Below, in pieces: positions 21,096-31,559 of a stretch of DNA of 33,312 nucleotides. Within the stretch, counting starts at the first letter, position 1. Every line of letters starts with the position of its first letter. Under the pieces are notes generated by a model. That model was not told the origin of the DNA and did no database searches. It saw only the letters and a program-made list of their open reading frames with translations. The DNA comes from Antrodiella citrinella. Taxonomy: Eukaryota; Basidiomycota; Agaricomycetes; Polyporales; Steccherinaceae. Location of the stretch: assembly GCA_004802725.1 (NCBI GenBank), contig SGPM01000303.1, positions 1-33,312 on the forward strand, written 5' to 3'. The position numbers were made by a program, and so were the translations under genes.

Positions 21096-22648
21096 GACTG
21101 AACAGTCCATGAACAAACACTAAACCCGGAGACTAACCAGTCCACCGAGGCGTAGATGCGAAGCCTGAACAGGCAGCGTCATCTGATCGAAACACGAATC
21201 AAACAAAACAAAGGTATCATAAANAGGGGGATACGATGCGCTGTCGACACACGCGAAAACCCCGAAGGATTGGTGGTCAGGTTGTTCAACTGAGCCCTGT
21301 CCAACGCTTGGAGTCAAGTCCGCACGTCGTCCCGGGTTACATCGCAGGGCCCAATGGAAAGTACAATAGGGAATATGATCACCGACCGTCGTCCCGGGTT
21401 ACTACATCGCACTATAAAATCATTACCGAACTGGAAGCCGAATCAGTGATCCGAAGCGGATTCAAAATCAGGGACTCACATTGAGATTGACGATATGCCT
21501 CCGAGACAAAGAGGTTCCGCCACAACACCTAAATGCTTCTTGGACGGAAGCAAATGTTCGCATTCACCCCGATAGCGATTAACCACTTAGAGCTCATCCG
21601 GATCAAACACTTGCCTGTTAGCCTTCGGTGTTTGGGGTTCCAAGGGGGCTTGGCACTGCATACTGCAGCTACAATGTCTCGTAGACTGAGCAGTCAAACG
21701 AGGGCGAGACGGAAAGCGGACGCAAAGTCTGCGGGGGAAGAGACTGAACAGTCTACTTCCGCGAAAGGAGGGGGCAACGACGTCTTGCGATGTGGCATCG
21801 GTGGTGTCTTGAAGCGCGATCTTCATGATAGTAAGTAGGGGCGGTGAAGATACAGACATGTGAGGGCAAGGTGAGGGGGGGGGGAACTACAGAATCTCAC
21901 GGTGGACTGTCCGTTCAACTTCGTTTGCAAGTCCGAGTTCAGCTCCGACACTCGCTTGCTGTGGGCGTCTTTCATGCCATCATCGTCTTCTCATCTTTTC
22001 TAAGTCTTCTCATCATCGTCCTCACTATACGCCTCTCGCACCTGCTTGCAGATTCACCACAGCGCTATCTCATTGTCGTCACCAACTCGCACCCAGCTTC
22101 AACAGCACGGACAATCAACTCCGGCTATCCCCTCCTGCCCATCTCTGACCTGCCTGTGTTAGGCTCGTTTGTTTTGTGGCTTCCACCGGTGGGACTGTTC
22201 AGTCTCATCTGGTCTGTGATTGACTTTGTGTCTTTCCATTGCACACCCGCCACGGTCCTCTGGCTTACCATCCGTCCTCCAAACAAACAAGTCGCTCTCC
22301 AGACTCCACAGGATCACAAGACCCAAGTTTTCCTGGACGGAAGTTGTAATAAGTAAATTGGTACGTCCATGTTCTGATTTGTTGAATGAACTACTGCTGG
22401 TTGCCGCTTTTTCAGAGGCGTTGGATGGGGTCGTTGATTTTGACTATGCTTTGTCCTGCGAGGTTCTGCTCTTCGCCACCTTCACTACGTCTTGTGCGCT
22501 TGGACCGGTCATATGTTCTCCTTTTTCGTTTGCCTCTTCTCGCCTCTGTAGTACCAGTTCGTGAGGCCTGTTCAGGCTTTATATCGAGGTCTTGGCTGAC
22601 TGTTCAGTCAGCCGGGCTGAGATGTCGCTTTGCATGGACTGTTCAGTC
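21096..22648. repeat. Cluster of GACTG-NN-CAGTC palindromes
   Basis: Exact or near copies lie at 21096-21107 (GACTGAACAGTC), 21131-21142 (GACTAACCAGTC), 21684-21695 (GACTGAGCAGTC), 21742-21753 (GACTGAACAGTC), 22193-22204, 22598-22609 and 22637-22648 (GACTGTTCAGTC). Variants GCCTGAACAGGC (21163-21174) and GCCTGTTCAGGC (22566-22577) keep the same symmetry. The centre is AACA before about 21.9 kb and TTCA after it, as if the region were arranged about an axis. Confidence 0.7.
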
Positions 22649-22846
22649 CGTGATGCGATGAGTATTCATTCGCGTATGAGAGTCTGCCCTCGCTTCATCG
22701 ACAGAGTAGTCTGTTCCATCATCNACTTCTTTCGTCTGCAGTTCACCGTGTTCCTCCCTTGGGTGTTTCCACCTCGCTTACAGGTACGCAAGTGCTCTCT
22801 TCAATCTCATGTGTCCTGTGATTGATCTCAGCTAGGGCAGTGCGTT

Positions 22847-25012
22847 ATGTTTTGCCAGGTACCCGCTTGGATTGAGGTCTCATNGGTCGACAATGATATC
22901 GTAAGTAGATGTCATCTTTTCTTCCCAATCAATCTGAAGTCTCCGCAGNGAAAGTGATTTACTAGACTCTCGTTGGAAACATGTCTTTGGTGAGGCTCTT
23001 GAACCTGATCGTACGTGCAGTTTCCCCGAATACAACCGCATTGACTCATCCGTCGTTCAACAGCACCTGTGCGCTTCCACGATGCTCGCTGCGGGAGTGC
23101 CACTGCGGACGGTAAATATGTGGTCACGTNCCCGAACAGCGACTACGTGCCGCTGCCTGTGTACGGGAAAATAGAGCTCAAGATATACTCTGACGGTCGT
23201 TTCGGAAAGGAAGACCCCATTCTATGGCCACAGCTTTTCACCCCCGATAATCCTTGGATGGTGGCGATAAGACGCAAGCCAGATGCCGCTCACGAGGACT
23301 CCGTCATGTGGCGGGACGTCATTCCGTCTGACTTCCGTCCCTCCGCACCAGGTTCTTCCCTTGGGTCGCTGTGTTTGGACTTCCTCGCGGATCTGAAACG
23401 CTCAGTGGATGCCGCAGCACGCAGGATCGACGGAGAGTTGGCCCATCGTGGTGCAAACCCCAAGATGCAGTACTTCTATTTGAGTATGCAACAGGCTGTC
23501 GCCCGGCTGTCCCTCCCTTCAAGCTACCGCGACATGCTCCATCAGGTTGTCTGCGCTCAACGATTCTGGCTGTACGGCGAGGCGTTCATGGAGTTTTACC
23601 TCCAGTTGAGGTTACCGATGGCGGAAGCGCATCCCGACACAGTTCACTCGGTGAACCCGAACTTGATGGGAGCGGTCACGTCTGATCCAGCAACTGCGCA
23701 GGAATTGTATCGTTTGGGCGTCCCAGTATGGTTCCTGCGCACACCAGCCCAGTTTGACGGTACTAGTCGTCTGGGATTGGCTGTGGACACCGTGCTGCCA
23801 AACGCACTCCCCCCCACATCGGATGGACGTTTGATCTACGAGGGTGAAGCCGGACGGTATCACCTTTATCTCATCTACCGCCACTCTCATCTGTACTCTG
23901 ACATTCCTTTGACATCCGTCGGCGTCCCCGCCCATTCTGTTGCTCTGGCGGCGACTGCTGCAGCCTCGCGCCCTTCCACCTCGATTAGTCCGGCCACCTT
24001 GGTTGTCAGATCAACACGCGACAAACAACGGTCTGCACCATGTAAGTAGCTGTTAATCATATGCACGAACAAAGCTGACGATCCCGACGGAGCAGACGCC
24101 CCGAAGGTCAACAAACACCGTCCTGAGATGGGTCGAAACAAGTTTGAAGATCCCAAGCACGATTTCATGCCGGAGGGCATTCCTGCGTGGCAGAAGGGGC
24201 TGAGTGAGGTGGATCGAGGTCGTGTTTCTCCAGGAAAGGCGTGGCCGTACTGGACCCCAGAGCCCGCACTTCTATTGCCCGAAAAGGCAGAGCGGTGCGC
24301 AAGGTACCTGGAGAACTGGGTTCGCGCCCGAGATGGATGGTTATATGTGCAGGCGAACCCTCAGGTGACGGATACGCCAGCCTTCGTGCCGCAAGAATGG
24401 CGTGAGTTCCTCAACCATAACTCGAAAACCGCAAGTGAGCTTGAGGGTGAAGGGGAGGCCAGGCGAAGGAAGCAAGCCGTGCTTGCAGTCGTGGATCGAG
24501 TATGCGGGTTGGAACGCATGTCCGCCGCGCCCCTGCTGTGGTTTGGTCAGCCTTTCGTCGCTGGATTGCCCATGGCGAAAGAGGTGATCTGGGAGTTGTT
24601 CGAAACAGGGTTTCGTATCGAACTTCGTCAGCTGCACCTCCTGCTTCGCCGGAAGCCGCACTTCGAGGATCCGACAGCAGAGATGGCTTGGGAGACACTC
24701 GACCAAGGGCTCCTTTCTTCAGTCTTCGCGGACGATCAACTGCTTCGTTTGCAGGCTCTGCCCTCCGCTCGATCCGGTCTAGGTGCAGACGGTGTCCGCG
24801 CGCGCGCAAAGAGTCTCGACGCGCTGCGACGCGTTATGCGCACGTGGGAAGGTGCGCCGAAGGAGCTCATGGATGCGCCTTCGCTCGTGCAGCACCCATC
24901 TGACCAATACCTTCAACGTTTGGAGTCAATCATGGCTGGATGGTATGCTCAGGCGTTCTGGGAGAATGCTGGTCGTCCGCCCATCTTACCTCATTTGTTT
25001 CCTCTTGTGTAG
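22847..25012 (+). CDS. Large hypothetical protein of Agaricomycete-expanded type
   Basis: The model has exons 22847-22900, 22950-23010, 23064-24041 and 24096-25012. They sum to 670 codons if the N at 22949 is not a real base. The start is MFCQVPAWIEVS, followed by VDNDI|ESDLLDSRW and FGEALEP. The central part has no recognised enzymatic motif (GVPVWFLRTPAQFDG, YHLYLIYRHSHLYSDIPLT). The last exon carries GIPAWQKGLSEVDRGRV, WPYWTPEPALLLPEKAERCA, LENWVRARDGWLY and ends in ILPHLFPLV. Similar tryptophan-rich 'PxPALLL...YLxNWxxxR' proteins are familiar as multi-copy unknowns in mushroom genomes. No function can be assigned. The frame is open throughout, with good third-position GC, so it is probably expressed or recent. 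Confidence 0.7.
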
Positions 25013-25583
25013 TGGTCGGTCGCATTTCGGACAGTTGTATTGGACAGTTGTATCTTGTTGGACAGGCCTGACGTAGTACCGTCGGTCAATTCATGTGGTA
25101 TGCTTGTTTATCATGGGAGTATGATGTGCTTGCCTTCAAGCTGATACTTCGTCTCGCTAACTTGTGCTGAACGAAACCGAGAACGGCTCATGTGTGTTAG
25201 GTGAGTAAGAATTGCTTGTTATGTGAATCATGCTGATAGTTCTATAGAACCTCAAAGGCAGTGAGCGTCCTCGACGCGAGCCGCAAATGTCGGGCACAAG
25301 CTGGTGCTCTAAGCTGTCTCTCATCCCCACTTGGCTTTACACATCAATGATCAGACTGACTCTGTAATCGAGAACGGTGCTTTCTTCCTATAGGTGTACG
25401 TTGAACAACCTTTGTTCCACAGAAAACTAAAAGGTGTTTGGGAGTCAACATGTGCACGTGACGTAGTGATCCTTTCTATTATATCGTCTATTTACTTACA
25501 ATAACATTTGGTTTCGTGCGATAACCCGGTTTAGGTGAATCTGGGGGCGCCAAATAAAGGGATTCGACCTTCTTAACCTGTCG
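25013..25583. other. Intergenic, nothing recognised
   Basis: It separates two plus-strand genes. TATATC- and TTTATTA-like AT-rich words near 25480-25500 could belong to the promoter of the downstream gene. No coding exon is apparent. Confidence 0.4.
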
Positions 25584-27289
25584 ATGGGGGACTCGAAGAA
25601 CCCCAAGAGGGAAATGACGAAGGAGAGGTACCACGGTTTGCAGAAATGCGATCACTCAGATGACGAGGTCAGTCAGTCACCTCCTCTGAGATTCTGACTG
25701 ACCTTATTGCATTTTTATCGTGTTTTGCAGGAAGACGATGAGACGGATGACGACGTCAGTCCGTCTCCTGCTCATGAAATCTGACTGACCTGATCCTTTA
25801 CCCAGCTGATGAAGCCGGATCCGCACTTTTGGGACAACATGGTGAGTGCTTCAGAGCTGCTACTAGCACGGTGCTGACAGCAGCGTACAGCGCATTACCA
25901 AAGGGTACAAACCACCGAGGCCAGGCAGGATGACTCCTGGCATACCAAAACACATCGTAAGTAGCCGAATGCACCACTCCATCTCGCTGTTGATTGGACG
26001 TGTCCCCAGCTCGCAATGTACAAGGCCCACCTTGCTGCTAAAAATGCCGCGGGAAGTACCACTGCAGCTAACGATCACGTCGACCCAGAATCCTTCGATG
26101 AGGTGAGTACGCTGATGCCAGCCTCCTTGGCATGTATTCACTTTGAAACAAGGTGATGGGCGATGTTATCAAGGACAGCTCTCACGAGTCCACAAGTAAG
26201 AGCAAGGGGAAGGGGAAGATGACATTGAGTACGAAGACGAGCAGTAAGGCCGGCGAGACAGAAATGGTACGCAGGTAGACTCAGCGCGCGCTGCATGTCC
26301 TGATTCGTCGCACTCTTAGCACAAGACTACTGTGGCTACAGGCGGAGACTCCCTCGCTCCAGGTAACTATGACAAGGTGAGTATCCTACGTGAATTGCTC
26401 AGCTCACCCCATCCAATTGACCATACGGACAGGAGGTCGACAGACACGTCAAGATTATCTCACGGCCTGAGAAAGCACGTACAGCCAGGCCCAGAGGAAA
26501 GAGGATATCTGCCGCTTTGGTCCAGGTTCGTGAGTTCATACCACACAGAGCGCTTGCGCTGACCCCGCTACTTGTCGTCCCTCCAGGACGGCACCAAGGA
26601 CAGACCGGTCAGTCCCGTAGATATTCACTCGCAGATCTGTGGAACTGACTATGATGAAGTTTGTCGTTGATGACCACAGCGACGACAACGTCCTTTCAAC
26701 CCTCGCTCACTCATTTCAATCCACGATGAAAGCTGCTTCTCATCAGGTGAGGTTTGTATAAGATCGCGGGCATAAGAGAAGCTAACAGAGGATTCCAGAG
26801 GCGTGCAAGTGACGAAGGTGGCGGAAGGATTCCCGTAAAGGTAGTACTGTCTCCCTCATCTGCTGCTAGGCCTCGCTTAATGAGTCCTGCCCAGAATTAC
26901 AAGCCGTCCTCGTGTACTGCGTCCGCGAATGAAACCCTCGTCAAGGATGGTCGCACATACGTGTACTTCTGGAGCTTGGTATGTTCACGCAGATCTGGCC
27001 TGACATGATGTTCTGATGATGAACTATATAGGCCGATGTGATACAGATCACGAAATACGCTCACGCGCATGGGACGGTCAAGACTTACCTTCCGGCACTC
27101 GAGGAGTTTTGCAGGTGTGCCTTCATTGAGAAAGATACCTGGCTTGAGACTTCCAGTCTTAAGTTGGGCGAAACATGGGTAAGTTGCCAAGCGAAAGATG
27201 TCTTACTGACACCTGGCCGTCTTGCCCTGCGTCTGCCCGGTGTTCAGCCGTCCATGGACACTCTATCAGATGCAATGTTGGGATGGTAG
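25584..27289 (+). CDS. Gene of about 12 small exons, all introns phase 0, unknown product
   Basis: Proposed exons are 25584-25667, 25731-25754, 25806-25841, 25891-25956, 26010-26102, 26153-26266, 26320-26376, 26433-26525, 26587-26607, 26660-26746, 26799-26978 and 27032-27289. They total 371 codons with no stop. The start is MGDSKNPKREMTKERYHGLQ. The N-terminal half is charged and probably disordered (EDDETDDD, SKSKGKGKM, ISRPEKARTARPRGKRIS). The C-terminal half looks folded (GRTYVYFWSL|ADVIQITKYAHAH, YLPALEEFCRCAFIEKDTWL). Each intron is about 45-65 bp, and each exon is a multiple of three. Three exons are microexons of 21-36 nt. An additional splice after GETW near 27179 is possible. Consistency of phase and frame supports the model; the function is unknown. 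Confidence 0.65.
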
Positions 27290-27326
27290 ACAGCTAGAGT
27301 AGATGCGAAGGATTGTGGGAGTCCAA

Positions 27327-27332
27327 AATAAA
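27327..27332 (+). terminator. Candidate polyadenylation signal AATAAA
   Basis: AATAAA lies 38 bases after the stop codon of the many-exon gene, followed by AT-rich sequence. Confidence 0.4.
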
Positions 27333-28063
27333 ATATACGTCCCTCAGACCTGACGGGTTGGTCTGTGATGAACTGAATCGGCGGGACTGCAACGTCCTGC
27401 GTATCTGCAGGTGTTTATGTTCATGTGCTTTGAATTCTTATTCTTGAACTGACAGCTGAACAGAACCAAGACAATGTGTCAGTAATGACTGGGGAAGGAT
27501 CAATCTTGTGAAGATTAAGATATGGAGGCTGTAAGCACCAACATCTCACGCTTGGTACGTTCGACTTCACTCGTTGACCACTCTCAAGTCCATAGCTAAT
27601 ATCTTGTGTAGGAGGTACTTGCTCCAACATGGAGCTCGAGCCTGCAGACGACTCTTTTGCGGACAATCTCGACTGCGATAGCGACAGCAACTCGCTCAAC
27701 TCTCTCCACTCCCATGCCTTCCGATCCAGCGGCCAACAGCGTGACCTGCTGCATGTGCCCAGTCGCAGGAGCCGCTACCATTCAGACACCTTCAGGTCAA
27801 GACGGTGCATATGGCCAGATGATCACGGGAGATTGCTGCCCGCCCTCGCCCGTCTTTGAGAAATGGACGGGATGATAGAGGACAAGATGCGTACGGTCGT
27901 AATGAGATGTGGTGAGCACGGGAATGAGCTCTGAGGTAGGGGGATCAAGTTTTTACAGGTACGCACCGTGTTTTGGCAGCCTTTCACATTACTTATCCGG
28001 TCTTCGCAGCTGCCCACGCTCTAATCACCGTAATACCCACCGACTGCGCCCGACTTCACCGCC
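27333..28063. other. Intergenic, no identified gene
   Basis: Two overlapping frames at about 27600-27875 have cysteine pairs (VTCCMCPVAG, GDCCPPSP) in one frame and an acidic stretch in another. Neither shows a known spacing or a full-length product. The sequence just before 28064 is C/T-rich with a CAG acceptor-like element, plausible as leader for the G-alpha copy. Confidence 0.35.
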
Positions 28064-29005
28064 ATGGGCAACTGTGTCTCTCAGCAAGACAGGGAGGCCC
28101 AGCAGCGCTACCAGGAGATCGACAAACAGATCGAGGAGGATTCACGCAAGTTGAAGAAGGAATACAAGATCTTGCTCCTCGGTGCGCCCACCGCGATCCC
28201 CGTTGTCCTCGTCCACTTACTCAACGCTTCTTGTTCTTGCACAGGTTCTGGCGAGTCCGGCAAATCAACCATCGTCAAGCAAATGAAGATCATCCACCAG
28301 AATGTCTACACCAAAGACGAGCTCCTTAAATACCGCACCACCATCTACCGCAACGCAAAGAACATCATGCTAGCCATGCGCAAGATCGGTGTAGACTGCG
28401 AGAACCTGACTAACCGCGTACGTTATCCCCCCTTGTTCGTGTTCCCCCTTTGAGACGTGTATCTTTCTCTCTCCCAGACGAACACAGACCGAATATTGGA
28501 CTATGAGCTCGTCGCTTCCACAAGCTTCTTCTTTTCAGAAGAGATGGCCGACGCCGTACATCAACTGTGGCTGGACCCGGTCATACCTACTATCATGGAC
28601 CACAGCAGCGACTTATACCTCATGGACAGCGCAAGCTAGTGCGTGTTCGTCTCATCTACGACGCTCCGCCTACTCATCCTTCCATGCAGTTTCTTCTTGG
28701 AAGCGCTGCGGATATGCATGCCAGACTACGTTGCAACGGAGACCGAAGTACTACGTGCAAGGCAGAAGAGAACCGCGGCCCACACAGAGACGAGGTTTTC
28801 ATTGGGGCCGTTATTGTGCGTCCCCTCGGCTCATTGTCGTCTGACGTCTGCTGATCATATCGCCTCTCAGAATACACATGTTCGATGTAGGAGGGCAGCG
28901 GTCAGAACAGAAGAAGTGGATTCATTGTTTCGAGCGTGTCACGAGTATCATTTTTACACCGCGTTGAGCGAGTACGATCAGGTACTAGTGAAAGAGAGAA
29001 ACCAG
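28064..29005 (+). pseudogene. Heterotrimeric G-protein alpha subunit, C-terminal third missing
   Basis: G-alpha proteins are membrane-attached GTPases coupling receptors to effectors. Exons 28064-28181, 28245-28417, 28478-28638, 28690-28815 and 28871-29005 encode MGNCVSQ (Gly2 myristoylation and Cys4 palmitoylation sites). They continue with the P-loop GSGESGKST, the helical domain (RILDYELVAS, DPVIPTIMDHSSDLYLMDSA), switch I LRARQKRTAAHTETRF (one residue longer than usual and divergent) and switch [20 protein letters not shown]. One T seems missing in a T run at 28951-28955, shifting the frame before TALSEYDQV. After the conserved ...ERNQ exon end at 29005 no homologous exon follows. NKxD, TCAT and the receptor-binding C-terminus are all absent. 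The retained introns show a DNA-level copy. It cannot be a working G protein. Confidence 0.85.
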
Positions 29006-29368
29006 GTATGTCTAGCTATCCTCCTCTGTTCCACAGTCAGCCAAGCCCGGTGTACGCACGCATCCGCGTATGTGGGGCGCGTAGATCGCGTTGGCATGCT
29101 GGAGAAAGAGGAAGAGAGATCGTGCTCCGAGGTCGGAGTCGAATTTGCGACGGGGAACAACGGCAGCCATAGGCAGGTCGTGCATCCGTTATGGCGTATA
29201 TGAGGGTACATGCATTGTTTGTGAACGTGTGGCGTGCGGAAAACTGACCGTTTGTTTGTTGTAGGATGAAGAAGAACATGAGATGGACGATGAAGATGAG
29301 GTGGAGAAGGGGACTACACCTACGGACTCCAAGCCTCCTCCACCGCCACCTTCTGCGTCTAGACCGTG
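29006..29368. other. Junction between G-alpha fragment and minus-strand ORF
   Basis: No G-alpha sequence continues here. A low-complexity patch (DEEEHEMDDEDEVEK on the plus strand, Ser-rich or Gly-rich on the minus strand) at 29264-29370 may be a further exon of the minus-strand ORF. That exon would need an intron with acceptor CTAG near 29366. Confidence 0.35.
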
Positions 29369-29893
29369 TCAACCGTCTGACTCTGAGCGGTGAGGCACCT
29401 TACACCGAAGACAAACGGAGCGAGGGTGAGGGGAGCGATCGTCGCGAACGATCTTGAACTCCAGGAAGGAGAAGATCATCGCCCAGAAGAAGGGATACTT
29501 CTTGACGAGATCACGGTCGCTGCGATAGTAGTCCTCTCCCAAGTGCCCGAGGACGTCCGGTTTACGAGCTGCAGGACCGCCATCGACGTACGCAGGGTCG
29601 TTGCCACCGAACGTGATACGACCACCTTGAGGATCGTCCAGTGGGAACGTCTTCTCCAGTTCGGCGAGGATGAAGTGAGCGAGCTTGATGAAGGGTTCGT
29701 ATCGCTTCCTCTCATCTGCCTTGGAGTGTTTGGCGTATTCTTTCAGGATGGCGATGCTCCGAAAATGCTCCGCGATGTCCGTAAGGACCTTGCTGTTGTC
29801 TTTCGTCCATTCAGGACCGAGACCGAGGACGACTTTGAGAAACTCGTCAAGGGATGGAGGGAGGAGCAGAGGACAGCGACAGCGTCCGTATCA
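29369..29893 (-). pseudogene. ORF fragment lacking a start, possibly FunK1-kinase-associated N-terminal region
   Basis: A long minus-strand frame with strong codon bias has no ATG near its start. It reads SLDEFLKVVLGLGPEWTKDN, then ILKEYAKHSKADERKRYEPF, LAHFILAELEKTFPLDDPQG, ARKPDVLGHLGEDYYRSDRD and FFWAMIFSFLEFKIVRDD, with a stop at 29369. The R-K-P-D and W-x(6)-FLEFK pattern recalls the region preceding the kinase domain of fungal FunK1 proteins. That link is a resemblance by eye only. Both ends seem missing: upstream a TGA interrupts near 29895, and no kinase motifs follow. It lies tail to tail with the G-alpha fragment. Confidence 0.5.
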
Positions 29894-30885
29894 TGAGCGG
29901 GTGTAAATAGGTTGCCCATATCGTCAACGCTGTGGTAGGTAAATGTCAATATTATTATGCCAACAATGCGCGTGTTGTTGTTCAGTTTGTAAGTTGATTC
30001 TTACGTTAGAGTTGCTCGTTTGGAGTGCAGGCGCGATGGCAGGTGTCTTTCTCGCGCCTGTCAAAGACACTCACCCCTCTTCGCGTTTTGTCCTCTCTCT
30101 CCACGACATCGAACGCATTCGAAACTTATCACACCAAATAAATCCCTACTTCAAGGCTTGCTGTGTAATTTGGTGACTCCCCTGCGTTAGGTGCGATCCT
30201 GATTCGCTTGGGCTAGTGCATTACTGACTAGGAAACGTTTGCAACTCACCAAGCAGATGAATCTGTTCAAACGGCTGTGGGTCGGTTTGAGGCGACTGAG
30301 GACGGTGTTGAAGGGATCGAACGGCGACAGTGGGTTGGAACAAGGTGAGCAATCGAATCTACAGTTGTCGATGTTGTCTGAGCATGTTAGATACGGGACC
30401 CTGGCCTGTCGACAACGAACACCCCATCGTTTTCGATGGAACGACCCTACGTCAGCAAGGGTACTCTCGTATGTTTGTCCGTGGATTGGATGATGACATG
30501 TGATGGGGTGTTCTGGGGTGCTAATGAGGTACAATGCTGGGTGTAGGATGGACGTGTTAGGGGACATTGGGCAGAGACTTGGGCGTACAGAGCAGTGAGG
30601 GAGGTGTAGTTGCGAGGTTGCGCGGTACGTGTTATGCTGCCTTTGACGTGTTTTTGTACTTAGCGACTTTGTCAGGTCAGATCGTTCCTATGTTATCACT
30701 GTCGTACTTACCAATGCTACCTGACGTTTGCTCTGTCACTCTAGCCGTTTGGTCAGCTCTGAACATCGTCCCAGATGTCGAAATTTCACTACGAAACCTG
30801 GGTTTTTTGTCTTACTACACAAACACAAGAAGCAAGCGAAGGGAACCCAAACCGTTGGCTCTATCTTCACCACTAATGCCTTGAC
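29894..30885. other. Unassigned part of the fragment mosaic
   Basis: A plus-strand exon-like piece at about 30396-30495 reads PWPVDNEHPIVFDGTTLRQQ then GYSRMFVRGLDDD and a stop. It looks protein-derived but is unidentified. Other frames here, including 30567-30884, have no recognisable similarity. Confidence 0.35.
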
Positions 30886-31035
30886 TATTCAGACGAGCAG
30901 TATCATGAATGGGCCAAGCGTTACGCTGAGGCTTCCGTTTCTCTGGATAATTGTGAAGCGCAGATTTTCGCCATCTCTGCCAAACTGGAACACGATCTAC
31001 GACTCGTTGGTGCTACTGCCATGTTCACTATGAGG
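30886..31035 (+). pseudogene. P4-ATPase (phospholipid flippase) fragment, plus-strand piece
   Basis: The frame reads DEQYHEWAKRYAEASVSLDN followed by IFAISAKLEHDLRLVGATA. This matches the segment after the nucleotide-binding domain of P4-type ATPases that normally continues IEDKLQ. Here it breaks off after VGATA. No catalytic DKTG or GDGxNDV motif is present. It is a remnant only. Confidence 0.7.
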
Positions 31036-31178
31036 TTGTTCGTTATCTGCATGACTGAGGGATTGTATCGTACGTTATCTTTTCCTTGAAGTCGTGAGCA
31101 AACACTTATGGGTATTCAGGCGAGCAGGAACGAAGAAATGAGACGAAATTATACCTGGTACAACACGGAAAGCAAAAG

Positions 31179-31510
31179 TCAGCGTCCTCGACCCGTCGCT
31201 CGCAAACTCCGCCAGGTAATCCTCGTCGCCCTCTTCATCTCATCGCCACCACGAATGAGCCTCTCAAAGATGATGTTGTCTGCGCCCTTCGTCAACAAGA
31301 AGATTGGCTTGGCGTCATCCCCAAGCTTCCGAATAACCACGCGCATCCGCTTCCTCGTCGAGTTGAGCTCCAGGACATTAAGGAGCTCCAACTGCTCAAT
31401 CGAGTCCGAGAATGGCGTGGAGAGCGACATTATGTCGCGGTCGCGCCCGCGGAAGGTGATCCCGACGTCCCGACTGCCCCCCTCTCAAGTTCCTACAAGT
31501 TCAGCTTACG
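31179..31510 (-). pseudogene. P4-ATPase fragment, minus-strand piece (nucleotide-binding domain)
   Basis: The minus strand reads SRDVGITFRGRDRDIMSLST, then ELLNVLELNSTRKRMRVVIR, FLLTKGADNIIFERLIRGGD and EMKRAT. This is the P4-ATPase N-domain with the signature KGAD. In an intact protein it comes just before the segment found on the opposite strand at 30886-31035. So the two pieces of one gene are now inverted relative to each other. The phosphorylation and membrane domains are absent. Confidence 0.8.
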
Positions 31511-31559
31511 ACGACGCGACCTTGATACGGCCTGTCTGATTCAACAGACACTATAAACA

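Larger units (their letters stand above)
20230..22846. other. Repeat-rich intergenic region with ambiguous bases
   Basis: No supported gene was found. It contains seven N bases (20311, 20534, 20619, 20784, 20957, 21035 and 21224) plus one at 22724. It also holds a ~118-bp tandem repeat, a hairpin repeat unit and a cluster of GACTG-NN-CAGTC palindromes. A 170-codon frame at 21844-22356 has hydrophobic stretches but no start context, domain or introns to support it. The segment from about 22380 to 22840 may include upstream sequence of the next gene. Confidence 0.5.

Noticed and set aside
21844..22356. 170-codon frame with hydrophobic stretches as a membrane protein
   Set aside because: The sequence is low in recognisable features and begins beside a homopolymer G run. 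It overlaps the palindrome cluster and has no supporting intron or homology signal.
27600..27875. Cysteine pairs suggesting a hydrophobin
   Set aside because: The Cys spacing does not match the eight-Cys hydrophobin pattern, the frame is short, and no signal peptide is visible.
29390..29896. 168-codon plus-strand ORF as a gene
   Set aside because: It is the shadow of the better minus-strand ORF at 29369-29893.
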